Positions 16,494 to 27,238 of a stretch of DNA of 64,000 nt are shown here, in pieces (the stretch's first letter is position 1; every line of letters begins with the position of its first letter). The notes beneath the pieces are model-generated. The model saw nothing but the letters and a program-made list of their open reading frames with translations, was not told the DNA's origin and searched no databases. Source of the stretch: Allohoeflea poritis (lineage in GTDB: Bacteria > Pseudomonadota > Alphaproteobacteria > Rhizobiales > Rhizobiaceae); NCBI RefSeq assembly GCF_027889715.1, contig NZ_JAPJZH010000002.1, positions 248,001 to 312,000 of the forward strand, written 5' to 3'. A program made the position numbers and the translations under genes.

Positions 16494-17495
16494 TCAGGCC
16501 GCAAGCCGTCTGTCGCCGGCAAATTTGTGCAGTCGCATTTCATTCGGCGTCAGAAAAACGCGGTCGCCCGCGCGCACCGGCACCTCGCCGCTCACTCGCA
16601 CCGTGACGGAGCCGATTTTATCGACATCCACATAGGCAACGGTGTCGGAACCGAGATGTTCGGCATAGCGCACCCGGCCTTGCCAGCTCCCGGCATCGCT
16701 GGACAGAGCGAAGTGCTCCGGCCGCACGCCCAGAAGCTCGGCGCCGTTCTCGGCGGCGACCTCGCCCTCGAGCAGGTTCATCCTGGGCGATCCGATAAAT
16801 CCGGCGACGAACGGATTGGCCGGCCGGTCGTACAAGGTCATGGGCGATCCCGATTGCTGAATGACCCCTCCATTCATGATGACGATCTGGTCGGCCATGG
16901 TCATGGCCTCGACCTGATCATGGGTCACATAGATCATGGTGGCGTCGAGCTTGGCATGCAGTTCGGCAAGCTCGACGCGCATCTGCGTGCGCAGCGCGGC
17001 ATCGAGGTTTGAGAGCGGTTCGTCGAACAGGAACACTTTCGGTTTGCGCACGATCGCGCGGCCGATGGCAACGCGCTGGCGTTGCCCGCCGGACAATTGC
17101 CGCGGTTTGCGGTCGAGCAGCGCCTCAAGCTGAAGGATCTCCGCCGCTTCCTCGACCCGCGCGCGGATTTCCTTCTTCGGCTTTCGCGCAAGCCGCAATC
17201 CGAAACCGATATTCTGTGCAACCGTCATATGCGGATAAAGCGCGTAGGACTGGAAGACCATGGCGATGCTGCGGTCGGACGGCTCACGTTCCGTCACGTC
17301 CACCCCGTCGATCAGCACCTGCCCGGCCGACACATCCTCGAGACCGGCAATCAACCGCAGCAGGGTCGACTTGCCGCAGCCCGACGGGCCGACCAGCACC
17401 GTGAAGGAGCCGTCCGCAATCGTCAGCTCCAGTTTCGGAATGACATTGACGGAACCGAAGGACTTTTCAACGCGCTCCAGCCTGACTTCAGCCAT
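16494..17495 (-). CDS. ABC sugar importer ATPase (UgpC/MsmK type)
   Basis: 333 residues with Walker [10 protein letters not shown] near residue 39, Q-loop FQSYALYPH, signature [14 protein letters not shown] near 135, Walker [17 protein letters not shown] and the switch His in [11 protein letters not shown]. The C-terminal ~100 residues form the TOBE-type domain ([11 protein letters not shown]) of CUT1 ATPases. It powers the importer formed by the two permeases and the binding protein at 19167-22279; the GH43 gene lies between ATPase and permeases. Confidence 0.92.
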   Translation of the reverse strand: MAEVRLERVEKSFGSVNVIPKLELTIADGSFTVLVGPSGCGKSTLLRLIAGLEDVSAGQVLIDGVDVTEREPSDRSIAMVFQSYALYPHMTVAQNIGFGLRLARKPKKEIRARVEEAAEILQLEALLDRKPRQLSGGQRQRVAIGRAIVRKPKVFLFDEPLSNLDAALRTQMRVELAELHAKLDATMIYVTHDQVEAMTMADQIVIMNGGVIQQSGSPMTLYDRPANPFVAGFIGSPRMNLLEGEVAAENGAELLGVRPEHFALSSDAGSWQGRVRYAEHLGSDTVAYVDVDKIGSVTVRVSGEVPVRAGDRVFLTPNEMRLHKFAGDRRLAA

Positions 17496-17528
17496 AGCCT
17501 GTCTCCCTTGCGGCGTTAGCAGCGGCGC

Positions 17529-19160
17529 TCAATGCGCCTGCTCCCCACCGTTTTCCTCGTAATGAAAAAATGAAAAATCGGCCGGCAGCGCCCTGCCTGT
17601 CAGATCCTGCGCGGCCATTCCGACAAACGCGCCCGTGAAATTGGCATGTTCGCCCCGGCCGCCCTCATCGGAAAGCACTGAGGCGTCGAGCTCCGGGCCG
17701 ATCGGCTGCCATTGCCCCTCCTGGAGCGCGTAGCGGAACCGCAGTGTGGCGCCGTCGACATCGATCCCAAGCCAGACCGTTCCTTCATCGGGAAGCGGCA
17801 CCGGCTGGTCCAGCGGAAAGGTCAGATGCGCCTCAGGCCAGTTTCCCGGACAGCCCTGTATATCAAGGACACGCTTGCCGGCGCCGTCCACCGAGACGAA
17901 GAGATAGTAGAACTGCGCCCGGTTGTAGTAGGCCGTCAGGCCGGCCATCTGCTGGCTGCTCTGCGGCCGGAACTCCAGACATGTCTCGGCCGAATAGGCG
18001 GATGTCGTCTGACGCCGCGCAACCAGGGACTGCTCGAACCAGGAGCCGATGGATTCCCGTCCGAACAGCCGAAGGAAACCGGGATGTTCCCTCAATGAAA
18101 AGAGCCGCTCGGCATAAGGTGAGCGAAGCCACTGGAAATCCATCGGCAAGGTGTCGCCGTCGAACCTGTAAGTCACATTCTCAGGCTGCGCGGGCACATC
18201 CGCCGGCATCGGCGGTGCGATCACCTGGTCCGGCGTCGCGGCGTTGCCCTCGGCGTAGAACCAGCCATCATCCCGCAATTCGAGCCGGGCTATGCCGGTT
18301 TCCCGGCCACGCGGCGATTTGCGCGTTCCCGGAAGCGGCCGCGAACAAAGAAATGTGTGGTAGTAGGAGCCGTCGGGCGTTGCAACAAGCTGACCGTGGC
18401 CGACGCGCTGCAGGCCGGTCCCGGCCGAATCCTTCGCCGTCAGCAGATGCACATTCGGATGAATCTCGTAGGGCCCATCGATGGTCCGGGAGCGTGCATG
18501 CGTTACGGCATGCTGATAGCCGGTACCGCCCTCAGCGGTGATGAGATAATACCAGTCGTTCTGCCGGTAGAGATGCGGCCCTTCGGTCAGCCCATGCGCG
18601 CTTCCGCGAAAGATATTCCTGACCGGCCCCATGAGGCGGCGTTCCGCCACATCATATTCCTGCAACAGGATGCCGCCGAAGAAACCGGGTTTTCCGCCAG
18701 TGACGGGGTCGCGGTTGCCCTGGTGATCCCAGACCATGTTGACCAGCCATTTTCGGCCGTCCTCGTCATGAAAGAGCGACGGGTCGAAACCCGAAGAGTT
18801 GAGATAGACCGGATCCGACCACGGCCCTTCGATCGACGGTGCGGTCACAAGGTAGTTATGTGTGTCCTTGTAATTGCCGTCGTAGCGCTTCACGTCGGTA
18901 TAGACGAGCCAGAAAAGCCCGTCCGCATGGGACAGACAGGGAGCCCAGATGCCGCAGGAATCCGGGTTGCCCCGCATGTCGAGCTGGCTCGCGCGGTCAA
19001 GCGGCCGGCAGACCAGCGTCCAGTTGGTCAGATCCCTCGAATGGTGGATCTGAACACCGGGATACCATTCGAATGTCGACGTCGCGATGTAGTAATCCTC
19101 GCCGACCCGCCAGATCGACGGGTCGGGATTGAAGCCGGGGAGGATCGGATTGCGTATCAT
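17529..19160 (-). CDS. Glycoside hydrolase family 43 beta-xylosidase
   Basis: 543 residues. The five-bladed propeller domain starts NPILPGFNPDPSIWRVGEDYYIATSTFEW, giving the catalytic-base Asp in NPDPS; DPSLFHDEDG near residue 125 and the general acid Glu in LTEGPHLY near 193 complete the triad. The last ~200 residues (from VTYRFDGDTLPMDFQWLRSP) are the beta-sandwich found in XynB-type GH43 enzymes. No signal peptide is seen, so it acts in the cytoplasm on imported xylo-oligosaccharides. It is encoded in the ABC importer operon next to xylAB, which supplies the xylose pathway. Arabinofuranosidase activity is possible too. Confidence 0.9.
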   Translation of the reverse strand: MIRNPILPGFNPDPSIWRVGEDYYIATSTFEWYPGVQIHHSRDLTNWTLVCRPLDRASQLDMRGNPDSCGIWAPCLSHADGLFWLVYTDVKRYDGNYKDTHNYLVTAPSIEGPWSDPVYLNSSGFDPSLFHDEDGRKWLVNMVWDHQGNRDPVTGGKPGFFGGILLQEYDVAERRLMGPVRNIFRGSAHGLTEGPHLYRQNDWYYLITAEGGTGYQHAVTHARSRTIDGPYEIHPNVHLLTAKDSAGTGLQRVGHGQLVATPDGSYYHTFLCSRPLPGTRKSPRGRETGIARLELRDDGWFYAEGNAATPDQVIAPPMPADVPAQPENVTYRFDGDTLPMDFQWLRSPYAERLFSLREHPGFLRLFGRESIGSWFEQSLVARRQTTSAYSAETCLEFRPQSSQQMAGLTAYYNRAQFYYLFVSVDGAGKRVLDIQGCPGNWPEAHLTFPLDQPVPLPDEGTVWLGIDVDGATLRFRYALQEGQWQPIGPELDASVLSDEGGRGEHANFTGAFVGMAAQDLTGRALPADFSFFHYEENGGEQAH

Positions 19161-19166
19161 GAATGG

Positions 19167-19994
19167 TTATCCCTTGACCGAGCCGCCGGTCAGTCCGGCG
19201 ACGATGTATTTTTGAGCGGCGATGAAGAAAACGACGGCGGGCGTCAGCGTCATGGTCATGAAGGCGAGTGTACGGTTCCACGACGAGATGTATTCGCCGC
19301 GATAATCCATCGCGCCCAGCGTCCAGGTGTAGCCGGCCCGATCATTGAGCATGATCAGCGGCAGCAGGTAGTTGTTCCAGCTTTGCACGAACACGAAGAC
19401 AGCGATGGTCGCCAGGATCGGCGTCGACAGCGGCAGCGTGAAGTAGAAATAGAAGCGGATGTAACCGCAACCGTCTACGCGGGCCGCCTCGAACAATTCC
19501 GGCGGCATCTGCTTGAAAAACGTGCGGAAGAACATGATCGAGAAGGCAAGGCCGAAGGCGACCTGCGGCAGGATCACACCCCAGGGCGTATCGAGGATGC
19601 CGAGATCGCGCACGGTCAGAAAAAGCGGCATGATGGCCGCCGCAAAGGGAAACATCAGGCCGAGCAGCAGATAGCTGAACAGAAAACGCGAGCCGAAGAA
19701 CGTCGCCTGCGCGAAGGCATAGGCCGCCATCGAACCGAGGATGAGCGTCAGCGCGACGGTCAGCAGCGAGATTACCAGCGAGTTCCACAGATAGCGCCAG
19801 AACTGCGGATCGATGAGGATCTCGCCATAGAACTGCGTGCGCCAAACCTCCGGCAACCCGAACGGCTCCGCGCGCAGCTCTCCATCCGTCTTGAATCCGC
19901 CGAGGATCGTCGCCGCCAGCGGAACGAGAATGAGGCTCGAAACCAGCAGAAGGACACAGATGCGCAACGCGCTTCGCCAGGTAAAGCTGCTCAT
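19167..19994 (-). CDS. ABC sugar permease (MalG-like, CUT1)
   Basis: 275 residues from ATG at 19994, overlapping the end of the upstream permease gene as ATGA. About six membrane spans; the EAA loop that contacts the ATPase reads ELFEAARVDGCGYIRFYFYFTLPLS near residue 185. Inner-membrane half of the predicted xylo-oligosaccharide importer. An open frame running up to 20786 is only antisense or overlapping read-through. Confidence 0.92.
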   Translation of the reverse strand: MSSFTWRSALRICVLLLVSSLILVPLAATILGGFKTDGELRAEPFGLPEVWRTQFYGEILIDPQFWRYLWNSLVISLLTVALTLILGSMAAYAFAQATFFGSRFLFSYLLLGLMFPFAAAIMPLFLTVRDLGILDTPWGVILPQVAFGLAFSIMFFRTFFKQMPPELFEAARVDGCGYIRFYFYFTLPLSTPILATIAVFVFVQSWNNYLLPLIMLNDRAGYTWTLGAMDYRGEYISSWNRTLAFMTMTLTPAVVFFIAAQKYIVAGLTGGSVKG

Positions 19995-20959
19995 CGGGCG
20001 GCCTCCCTTTGTACCGTGTTGCGGTAGACGAAGGCGAAGATGACACCGACCGCGAAGAGGAAGACGCCCACGGCGCTTCCGTAACCGACATTCAGCCGGA
20101 TGAAGCCGAAATTGTAGAGATAGCTGACGAGCGTGTGGCTGCTGTTGGACGGCCCGCCCGCCGTCATCGGCATGACCAGGTCGAAGACCTGCAGGGCGCC
20201 GAGCACCGAATAGAAGATCGATATGGTGATCGCCGGCCATAGCATCGGCAGCTTGACGAAGAAGATGATCTGCAGCGGGCGGGCGCCGTCGATGCGCGCC
20301 GCCTCGATCAGGTCCTTCGGGATGCTCTGCAGTCCGGCGATATAGATCATCATGTGGAAGCCGAAATACTTCCACACGATCACCGCGAGGATAGTGTTGA
20401 AGGCCCACTGTTTCTCGGCCAGCGGAAAGAAGGCTTTTTGCAGTTCGAACGTGTCGGTAATGACGCGCGACAGACCGAAATTGCCATCGAAGACGAAGCT
20501 CCAGATCAAACCGGTCGCAACTTCCGCCAGGATATAGGGCACGAAGAAGATCAGCCGGAAAACTGTATTCGCATAGCTTTTCCGATAGATCATCAGGGCC
20601 AGCATCAACGCCAGCGGCAACTGGACCAGCAGCGAGACCGAGATAACCTTGAAAGTATTGGACAGCGCGGTCTGGAAAGCGCTGTGACCGAACATGCGCT
20701 CGAAATTGGCCCCTCCGGTCCAGGTGCCGAAACTCTTGCCCGTCGCCTCGTTGAACGCCCAGGGCGCAGGCCCGTAGCCGCTCCACTTGTATGGCGAAAA
20801 GAATGCCGCCTCGGCCATCGGGAGCATGACGAAAACGGTAAAGAGCAGGATGGCCGGCGGTAGGAAGATCAGCAGCATCGTGGTCTGACTGCTGAGATCG
20901 AACCCCTTTCGTCGGCGTTTGGCGGATCCGACCGTGCTCTGTGTGGAAACCAGTGTCAT
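19991..20959 (-). CDS. ABC sugar permease (MalF-like, CUT1)
   Basis: 322 residues with a basic N-terminal tail (SAKRRRKGFDL) before the first membrane span and about six spans in all. The EAA loop is DLIEAARIDGARPLQIIFFVKLPML near residue 225. It pairs with the downstream permease to form the membrane channel of the importer and follows the binding-protein gene, separated by a hairpin. Confidence 0.92.
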   Translation of the reverse strand: MTLVSTQSTVGSAKRRRKGFDLSSQTTMLLIFLPPAILLFTVFVMLPMAEAAFFSPYKWSGYGPAPWAFNEATGKSFGTWTGGANFERMFGHSAFQTALSNTFKVISVSLLVQLPLALMLALMIYRKSYANTVFRLIFFVPYILAEVATGLIWSFVFDGNFGLSRVITDTFELQKAFFPLAEKQWAFNTILAVIVWKYFGFHMMIYIAGLQSIPKDLIEAARIDGARPLQIIFFVKLPMLWPAITISIFYSVLGALQVFDLVMPMTAGGPSNSSHTLVSYLYNFGFIRLNVGYGSAVGVFLFAVGVIFAFVYRNTVQREAAR

Positions 20960-20982
20960 GGCCCTCGTCTCATTTGGCTGAC

Positions 20983-21011
20983 GGGACGCCCGGCCGACAG
21001 CCGGACGTCCC
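20983..21011 (-). terminator. Intercistronic GC-rich hairpin after the binding-protein gene
   Basis: GGGACG-C-CCGGC pairs with GCCGG-A-CGTCCC around a 5-base loop, with one internal mismatch, between the binding-protein stop and the first permease start. There is no T-tract, so it is more likely an RNA-stabilising or partial termination hairpin that raises binding protein over permease, common in such operons. Confidence 0.5.
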
Positions 21012-21025
21012 TCCCCGCGGCCCGC

Positions 21026-22279
21026 CTACTGGAACTGCCGTGTTTCCTCGAGAAGCTTCGCGGCCTCTTCCGGTGTGATGTCGCCCGTCGCCATCTGCGC
21101 CGACACATCGTTGATGGCACCGCCCAGGGTGCTGCCGAAGAACTGGTCAAGGAACAGCTGGTGATAGGTCGATGCCCCGCCGATGGCGGCGAACTGCTTG
21201 AGGATCGAATCCTTCACCAGACCGCCGGCGGATGGCGCGGTTGGAATGTAGACGCCTTCCGCTGCGGCGCGTTTTTGCGCGTCAGGCCCCATGAAGACCT
21301 TGAGGAAATCGATGGCTGCATCCGGCGCATTGCGCGTCAGCACAAAGCCGGAGGCGCCGCCCAGCGTATCGCTGGCCTTGCCCTTGCCGCCTTCGACCAT
21401 CGGGAACGGAACGACGCCAAGCTGCTCGTTGGAGAGCCCGCCATTGGAGGAAGCGGCGCGCTGCGCGCCGAGATCCCAGTCGCCCATCAGGGTAAAGACC
21501 GCGCCGCCATCGCCCCAAAGACCCGTGGCGGCATCATATTTGACGCCCATGAAGCCTTCCTGGAACGGCTCCAGTTCGATCAGGCGCATATATTCCTTGC
21601 CGGCGCGCACCCAGTCCTCATTGTCGAAGCCGCCATTCTCGCCGGCGGCCGAGGCGCGAAGGCCGTCCTCGCCCATGATGCGCATGGCGAGCAGCGAATA
21701 GTAGAAATGCAACGGCCATTTGTCCTGCCCGCCGACAATGATCGGCGTCACGCCGGCCTCCTTGGCGGTCTTGACCTGGCCGAGGAAATCATCCCAGGTC
21801 TTGATCTTTGTCGGATCGACGCCCGCTTTCTTCGCATTGTCCTTGTTGTACCAGATGGCGACGTTCTGGGACGCCTCGGGCGCACCGTAGAACTTGCCGT
21901 TATAGGACAGCGCGGCCATACCGCCCGCCGAAAGGTCCTTCTTCCATTCAGCGGCAATGTCGTCGGGAATGGGCCTCAGAAAGCCCTGATCGGCCTGCTC
22001 GTAAAATACGCCGCCGCTCCATGAGAAAAACAGGTCCGGCGCGGCGTCGGATTGCAGCAGCGTCGGCAGTTTCTGCTTGAAGGCCTCGTCCTCCATGAAT
22101 TCGACTTCGACGTTAACCCCCGGATTGGCCTTGTTGTATTCCGCCACCACGTCCAGATAGAGCTGTTTCCACGGCTCTACATCCCGGTTGATGGACAGAA
22201 CCTTGACCGTTTCCTCGGCGAGCGCGGAGCCGGTCAGAAGACCGCCGGCGATCAGGCATGTTGTGAGCAGTTTCTTCAT
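21026..22279 (-). CDS. ABC sugar-binding protein (CUT1 family)
   Basis: 417 residues from ATG at 22279 with an AGGAGG ribosome binding site. A cleavable signal peptide is visible (MKKLLTTCLIAGGLLTGSALAEE). The mature protein has the family-1 pattern, including DLFFSWSGGVFYEQADQG and LGGASGFVLTRNAPD. As first gene of the operon encoding two permeases, GH43, ATPase and an epimerase, it most likely captures xylo-oligosaccharides or related plant sugars in the periplasm. Ligand is inferred from context only. Confidence 0.9.
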   Translation of the reverse strand: MKKLLTTCLIAGGLLTGSALAEETVKVLSINRDVEPWKQLYLDVVAEYNKANPGVNVEVEFMEDEAFKQKLPTLLQSDAAPDLFFSWSGGVFYEQADQGFLRPIPDDIAAEWKKDLSAGGMAALSYNGKFYGAPEASQNVAIWYNKDNAKKAGVDPTKIKTWDDFLGQVKTAKEAGVTPIIVGGQDKWPLHFYYSLLAMRIMGEDGLRASAAGENGGFDNEDWVRAGKEYMRLIELEPFQEGFMGVKYDAATGLWGDGGAVFTLMGDWDLGAQRAASSNGGLSNEQLGVVPFPMVEGGKGKASDTLGGASGFVLTRNAPDAAIDFLKVFMGPDAQKRAAAEGVYIPTAPSAGGLVKDSILKQFAAIGGASTYHQLFLDQFFGSTLGGAINDVSAQMATGDITPEEAAKLLEETRQFQ

Positions 22280-22423
22280 GAGATCCTCCTGTTTCTCATT
22301 TTGCCCGCGCCGGTTTCGGCGCAGAGTTCTTCCTGGTTCGGACAAAGGAAGCCCCTGCCGATCCGGTCGCTGTGACCGTCGTGCCGTCTTCCTGCCGTCG
22401 ATTTGGGATGGATCGCTTCTAGC
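22280..22423. promoter_or_regulatory. Promoter gap of the GH43/ABC operon
   Basis: 144 bp between the LacI-family gene and the binding-protein gene. It must hold the operon promoter unless transcription continues from the regulator gene. I see no long palindrome here. Confidence 0.3.
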
Positions 22424-23452
22424 TCATGGCAGATTGTCCGCCAGGTAGATATCGATCCTGATTTTTTCCTGTGCTTCGATGATCGGCCGACCGCTGCAGA
22501 ACGCCGTCAATACGCGCACCGCGCTGCGCGCAATGTGGCCTGTGTCCTGGTTGATGACCGCATCGACCGTTCCGTCGGCCAGTCCTCGTCGCGTATGCTC
22601 GGACAATTCGTGCATGAGCACCACAAGCCCGTCGGATTTGCCGAGGTCTGCAAGCACTTCAAGGATGCCGACATTTCCCGCGGCGGCGGAATAAAGGCCG
22701 ACAAGATCGTCATGCTTTTCCAGAAGACGCCGCGTGATGACTGCATTGTGCGTGTGCAAGCTGTCTCCCTCCTCGATCGGAAGGATGCGCAATCCCGGAA
22801 ACCGGGCGCGCAGGATCTGCTCGAATCCGAAGTAGCGGTCGACATGATCGCGCATGCGCAAGGAACCTGCGATGACACCGACGGTGCCCTTTTTCTTGCC
22901 CGCGAACCGACCCATCAGCGTGCCGGCGACCCGGCCGGCTGCGACATTGTCGATACCGACGAAATGATGCCGCTTCGAAGTGGGTATGTCGGAAACAAGC
23001 GTGACGACCTTGACACCGCGTTCGACGACCCGGTCGATCGCCTGCCGCACGCCGGGCGCGTCGACGGCAAAAAGCGCAAGGCCGTCATATTTCTCGGCGG
23101 TCACCGCGTCGATCTCGCGAATGAGCGCCAAATTGTCACGCAGGTCGATACGCTGCGTATCGTTGATCACATTGATCTCGTCGCTCACACGGGCAGCGGT
23201 CCGCACCGATGTACAGATCGCCTTGGCGAAACTCGTATTGACCTTGGGAAGCAGGAACAGGAAGCGCAGCGTACGCTTGGGCGCTTCCATGAGGTCGCCT
23301 GGCAACTGTCCGAAACCGAGCTCATGAATGGCCGCCCTGACCCGTTCGCGAGCCTTTTCGCTAACGCCGGAACGATTGTGCAGAACACGGTCGACGGTCG
23401 CGGTGCTCATGCCTGCCAGCGCTGCCGGATCCTGAACGGTTGCTTTTCGCAT
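22424..23452 (-). CDS. LacI-family transcriptional regulator
   Basis: 342 residues from ATG at 23452 with GGAGGAAC upstream. The N-terminal HTH and hinge helix read MSTATVDRVLHNRSGVSEKARERVRAAI, followed by a periplasmic-binding-protein-like domain (YDGLALFAVDAPGVRQAI, HFVGIDNVAAGRVAG). It sits between xylA and the GH43/ABC operon, all leftward, and is the natural regulator of the latter. A hinge with VHHNR-like sequence rather than ARVLN suggests the inositol/rhizopine-type subgroup of LacI proteins, so it could alternatively recognise the LacI-type palindromes at the cyclitol loci. Confidence 0.88.
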   Translation of the reverse strand: MRKATVQDPAALAGMSTATVDRVLHNRSGVSEKARERVRAAIHELGFGQLPGDLMEAPKRTLRFLFLLPKVNTSFAKAICTSVRTAARVSDEINVINDTQRIDLRDNLALIREIDAVTAEKYDGLALFAVDAPGVRQAIDRVVERGVKVVTLVSDIPTSKRHHFVGIDNVAAGRVAGTLMGRFAGKKKGTVGVIAGSLRMRDHVDRYFGFEQILRARFPGLRILPIEEGDSLHTHNAVITRRLLEKHDDLVGLYSAAAGNVGILEVLADLGKSDGLVVLMHELSEHTRRGLADGTVDAVINQDTGHIARSAVRVLTAFCSGRPIIEAQEKIRIDIYLADNLP

Positions 23453-23516
23453 TGTTCCTCCCGATCCGAAATTACGGGAGTGGGAACCGGGCAACAATGG
23501 CTGCTTCATGAAAAAA

Positions 23517-23554
23517 CATCATGATTTTGATTGATTACAATCAAAATCATGATG
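23517..23554 (-). terminator. Perfect 17-bp inverted repeat followed by T6: xylA terminator or operator
   Basis: Arms of 17 bp (CATCATGATTTTGATTG and its exact complement) flank a 4-base loop. Read leftward, the hairpin is followed at once by six T, as for a Rho-independent terminator of the xylBA transcript. The stem is AT-rich for a terminator, and the site is 64 bp upstream of the LacI gene start, so it could also be that gene's operator. Confidence 0.55.
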
Positions 23555-23585
23555 GGAATCCTTGGCAACCTAAAGGCGTGTTTTC

Positions 23586-24896
23586 TCAGACGTAGCGGTT
23601 GACGACGTTTTCCAGGAATTCCTGGCGGCCGGAACGCGGCGACGGGTTGATGTTCTCGGCCTCGACCCGCGCCGCGATCGCCTCAAGACCCATATTTCCG
23701 GCCAGCATCTGTTGCGCGGCTTCCCCGTTCCAACCCTCGTAACGCGCGTCGACAAACTCCGAAAGAACCCCGTCCTCGATCATCGCCGCTGCGGCTTTCA
23801 GGCCGCGAGCACAGCAATCCATGCCGCCGATATGGGCCATCAGCAGATCTTCCGGATCGAGCGACTGGCGCCGCAGCTTGGCGTCGAAATTCGTGCCGCC
23901 TGTGGTAAATCCACCGCCCCTGAGGACATGGTAATAGGCCAGCGCCATTTCCGGTACATTGTTGGGGAACTGGTCGGTATCCCAGCCCGACTGGTAGTCG
24001 TTGCGGTTCATGTCGATGGAGCCGAAGATGCCCAGCGCATTGGCCGTCGCCAGCTCATGCTCGAAGGAATGCCCGGCAAGGATCGCGTGGCCCTGCTCGA
24101 TATTGACGCGCACCTCGTTTTCCAGCCCGTAACGCTTCAGGAAGCCGTAGACCGTCGCGACGTCATAGTCGTACTGGTGCTTGGTCGGCTCCTGCGGTTT
24201 CGGCTCGATCAGGATCGTGCCGGAAAAGCCGATGTTGTGCTTGTATTCGACCACCAGGTTGAGAAAGCGGCCAAGCTGGTCGAGTTCCCGGCCCATATCG
24301 GTGTTGAGCAGCGTCTCGTAGCCCTCGCGCCCGCCCCACAGCACGTAGTTCTCGCCGCCGAGGCGGTGTGTCGCATCGATGCAGGTCTTCACCGTTGCCG
24401 CCGCGAAGGCGAACACATCGGGATCCGGATTGGTGGCCGCGCCGGCCATGTAGCGGCGGTTGGAAAAGAGATTTGCAGTGCCCCAGAGCAGCTTGACGCC
24501 GGTCTGCGTCTGCTTTTCGGCGAAATAGTCGACGATCGTATTCAGATTGCGGGTGTTTTCAGCGAAATCGGCGCCCTCCGGACGCACATCGGCGTCATGG
24601 AAGCAGTAATACGGAACGCCGAGAATGCTGAACATGTCGAACGCCACGTCGGCTTTCAGATAGGCATTCTCCATCGTGTCGCCGAACCACGGACGTTCGA
24701 ATGTCTGACCGCCGAACGGATCGCCGCCGGGCCAGCAGAAATTGTGCCAGTAACAGGCGGCGAAGCGCAGATGGTCTTCCATGCGCTTGCCCATGACCTC
24801 TTCGTTCGGATCGTAGTGACGAAACGCCAGCGGGTTGATGCTGTCCGGCCCTTCATGGGCGACACGCTCGATATTGCCGAAAAAATCCGTCTTCAT
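23586..24896 (-). CDS. xylA: Xylose isomerase
   Basis: 436 residues converting D-xylose to D-xylulose. Family hallmarks are visible: catalytic His in [13 protein letters not shown] near residue 100, the metal-binding signature [16 protein letters not shown] near 230 and [20 protein letters not shown] near 300. The ATG shares one base with the xylB stop (TGATG), so translation is coupled. Normal full length. It feeds the kinase XylB, encoded immediately upstream in the same operon. Confidence 0.97.
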   Translation of the reverse strand: MKTDFFGNIERVAHEGPDSINPLAFRHYDPNEEVMGKRMEDHLRFAACYWHNFCWPGGDPFGGQTFERPWFGDTMENAYLKADVAFDMFSILGVPYYCFHDADVRPEGADFAENTRNLNTIVDYFAEKQTQTGVKLLWGTANLFSNRRYMAGAATNPDPDVFAFAAATVKTCIDATHRLGGENYVLWGGREGYETLLNTDMGRELDQLGRFLNLVVEYKHNIGFSGTILIEPKPQEPTKHQYDYDVATVYGFLKRYGLENEVRVNIEQGHAILAGHSFEHELATANALGIFGSIDMNRNDYQSGWDTDQFPNNVPEMALAYYHVLRGGGFTTGGTNFDAKLRRQSLDPEDLLMAHIGGMDCCARGLKAAAAMIEDGVLSEFVDARYEGWNGEAAQQMLAGNMGLEAIAARVEAENINPSPRSGRQEFLENVVNRYV

Positions 24897-26341
24897 CACA
24901 TGGTGCTCCGTATGGCCGGATAGGTCTTCCGGTATTGCTGATAGGCTTCCTCATAGGCCGGGCGCAGCGCCTTATCCGGCTCGATCGATCGGTCGATATC
25001 CGGCGGCATGCAGGCGGCCAGCGATGCCGTTCCGCCCGCCAGCATGCCGAGCCGAGCCGCGCCGAACGCCGCGCCGACATCGCCGGCAACCGGCACGTCG
25101 ACGGGGATGTCGAGCGCGGTGGCAATGGTGCGCAGCCAGTATTGCGAGCGCGAACCGCCGCCGCTCGCCGTCAGACGCCGAATGTCGGTGCCGGCGGCGG
25201 ACAAGGCCTCGATACTATCGCGAAAAGCGAACGCGACGCCCTGCAGGATGGACGCGGTGATCGCCGCCCGGTCGGTCCCGTGGGAAATCCCGGTCAGCGC
25301 GCCGCGAATCGCAGCATCGTTGTGCGGCGTTCGCTCTCCGGATAAAAACGGCAGGAACAATCCCTGCGGCGCGCGCAATTCGTCGCCGAGTTCATCCGTC
25401 AGCGCGGCGGCCGATTGGCCGACGAGAACCGCAAACCAGTTGAGGCTGTCCGTCGCCGACAGGATGACACCCATCTGGTGCCAGCTTCCCGGAGCCGCAT
25501 GGCAGAATGTGTGCACGGCGCTTTCCGCATTGGGCCGATAGGAGTCATTCGCCGCGAACACGACACCGGAAGTTCCAAGAGACACGAACGCCGCGCCCTC
25601 GCCAACCGTGCCCATGCCGATCGCGGTTGCGGCATTGTCTCCGGCGCCGCCAGCTACAACGGTCCCGGGCTTGATGTCCCATTCGGCGGCAAGGTCTGCC
25701 CGCAAACCGCCACTCGCCTGCATGCCTTCCACCAGCCGCGGCATCTGGCGCATATCCATCTGCGAAGCCGCCAGCAGGTCCGGCGACCAGCGCCGCTGAC
25801 CCACATCGAGCCAGCTCGTTCCCGACGCATCGGACATCTCCGATACCTTTTCGCCCGTCAGCCAGAGGCGCAGATAGTCCTTCGGCAGCAGGACCGAGGC
25901 GACTTTCGCAAAGATATCCGGCTCGTTGTTGCGCACCCACATGAGTTTGGGCGCCGTAAAGCCGGGAAAGACGATGTTTCCGGAGATCGCGCGGAATTGC
26001 GGATCGGCATCGAGCAAAGCGGCTTCTTCATGGGCCCGCGTATCGTTCCACAAAATGCAGGGTCGCAGGACCCGGTCGGCCGGATCCAGAAGGGTGGCCC
26101 CGTGCATCTGCCCGGAGAGCCCGATGCCCTTGACCTCGGCAATTTCGGCAGGATGCTTTTGCCTCAACTTTCCGACAGCCGCGCCCGTCGCCGAAATCCA
26201 GTCGGCGGGGTCCTGTTCCGACCAGCCGGGGGCCGGCCGGGAAACCTTCAGATCCGCCGTCGCCGAGGCAACGATCTTCTGCGCCCCGTCAATGATCAGC
26301 GCCTTGACGCCTGACGTGCCGAGGTCGATTCCGAGATACAT
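24896..26341 (-). CDS. xylB: Xylulokinase
   Basis: 481 residues of the FGGY kinase family. ATP/phosphate motifs are [16 protein letters not shown] at the start, [13 protein letters not shown] near residue 240 and [21 protein letters not shown] near 405. It phosphorylates D-xylulose to xylulose 5-phosphate for the pentose phosphate pathway. ATG at 26341 has a strong GGGAGGAAG ribosome binding site; the upstream in-frame start at 26353 would overlap that site. Confidence 0.95.
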   Translation of the reverse strand: MYLGIDLGTSGVKALIIDGAQKIVASATADLKVSRPAPGWSEQDPADWISATGAAVGKLRQKHPAEIAEVKGIGLSGQMHGATLLDPADRVLRPCILWNDTRAHEEAALLDADPQFRAISGNIVFPGFTAPKLMWVRNNEPDIFAKVASVLLPKDYLRLWLTGEKVSEMSDASGTSWLDVGQRRWSPDLLAASQMDMRQMPRLVEGMQASGGLRADLAAEWDIKPGTVVAGGAGDNAATAIGMGTVGEGAAFVSLGTSGVVFAANDSYRPNAESAVHTFCHAAPGSWHQMGVILSATDSLNWFAVLVGQSAAALTDELGDELRAPQGLFLPFLSGERTPHNDAAIRGALTGISHGTDRAAITASILQGVAFAFRDSIEALSAAGTDIRRLTASGGGSRSQYWLRTIATALDIPVDVPVAGDVGAAFGAARLGMLAGGTASLAACMPPDIDRSIEPDKALRPAYEEAYQQYRKTYPAIRSTM

Positions 26342-26431
26342 TCTTCCTCCCATGGACGGACCGGATCAGCCATCGCGTTGCAACGGCCGCGCGTCCTGCC
26401 TTGCGTTTGTCCCGGATGGCGCCGGGACGGA

Positions 26432-27220
<789 letters not shown>

Positions 27221-27238
27221 GATTTCCTCCCCTGACCT

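Noticed and set aside
17744-20027. Long rightward open frames opposite the GH43 and permease genes
   Set aside because: They are antisense to well-supported genes, Arg-rich, and show no recognisable domain or ribosome binding site.
19167-20786. Leftward open frame of 539 codons over both permease genes
   Set aside because: Only the 275 codons from 19994 encode a permease; the rest overlaps the second permease gene in another frame and is Arg/Gly-rich shadow sequence.
23453-23585. Riboswitch before the LacI gene
   Set aside because: The only structure is a simple perfect hairpin with T-tract; no complex conserved aptamer pattern is visible.
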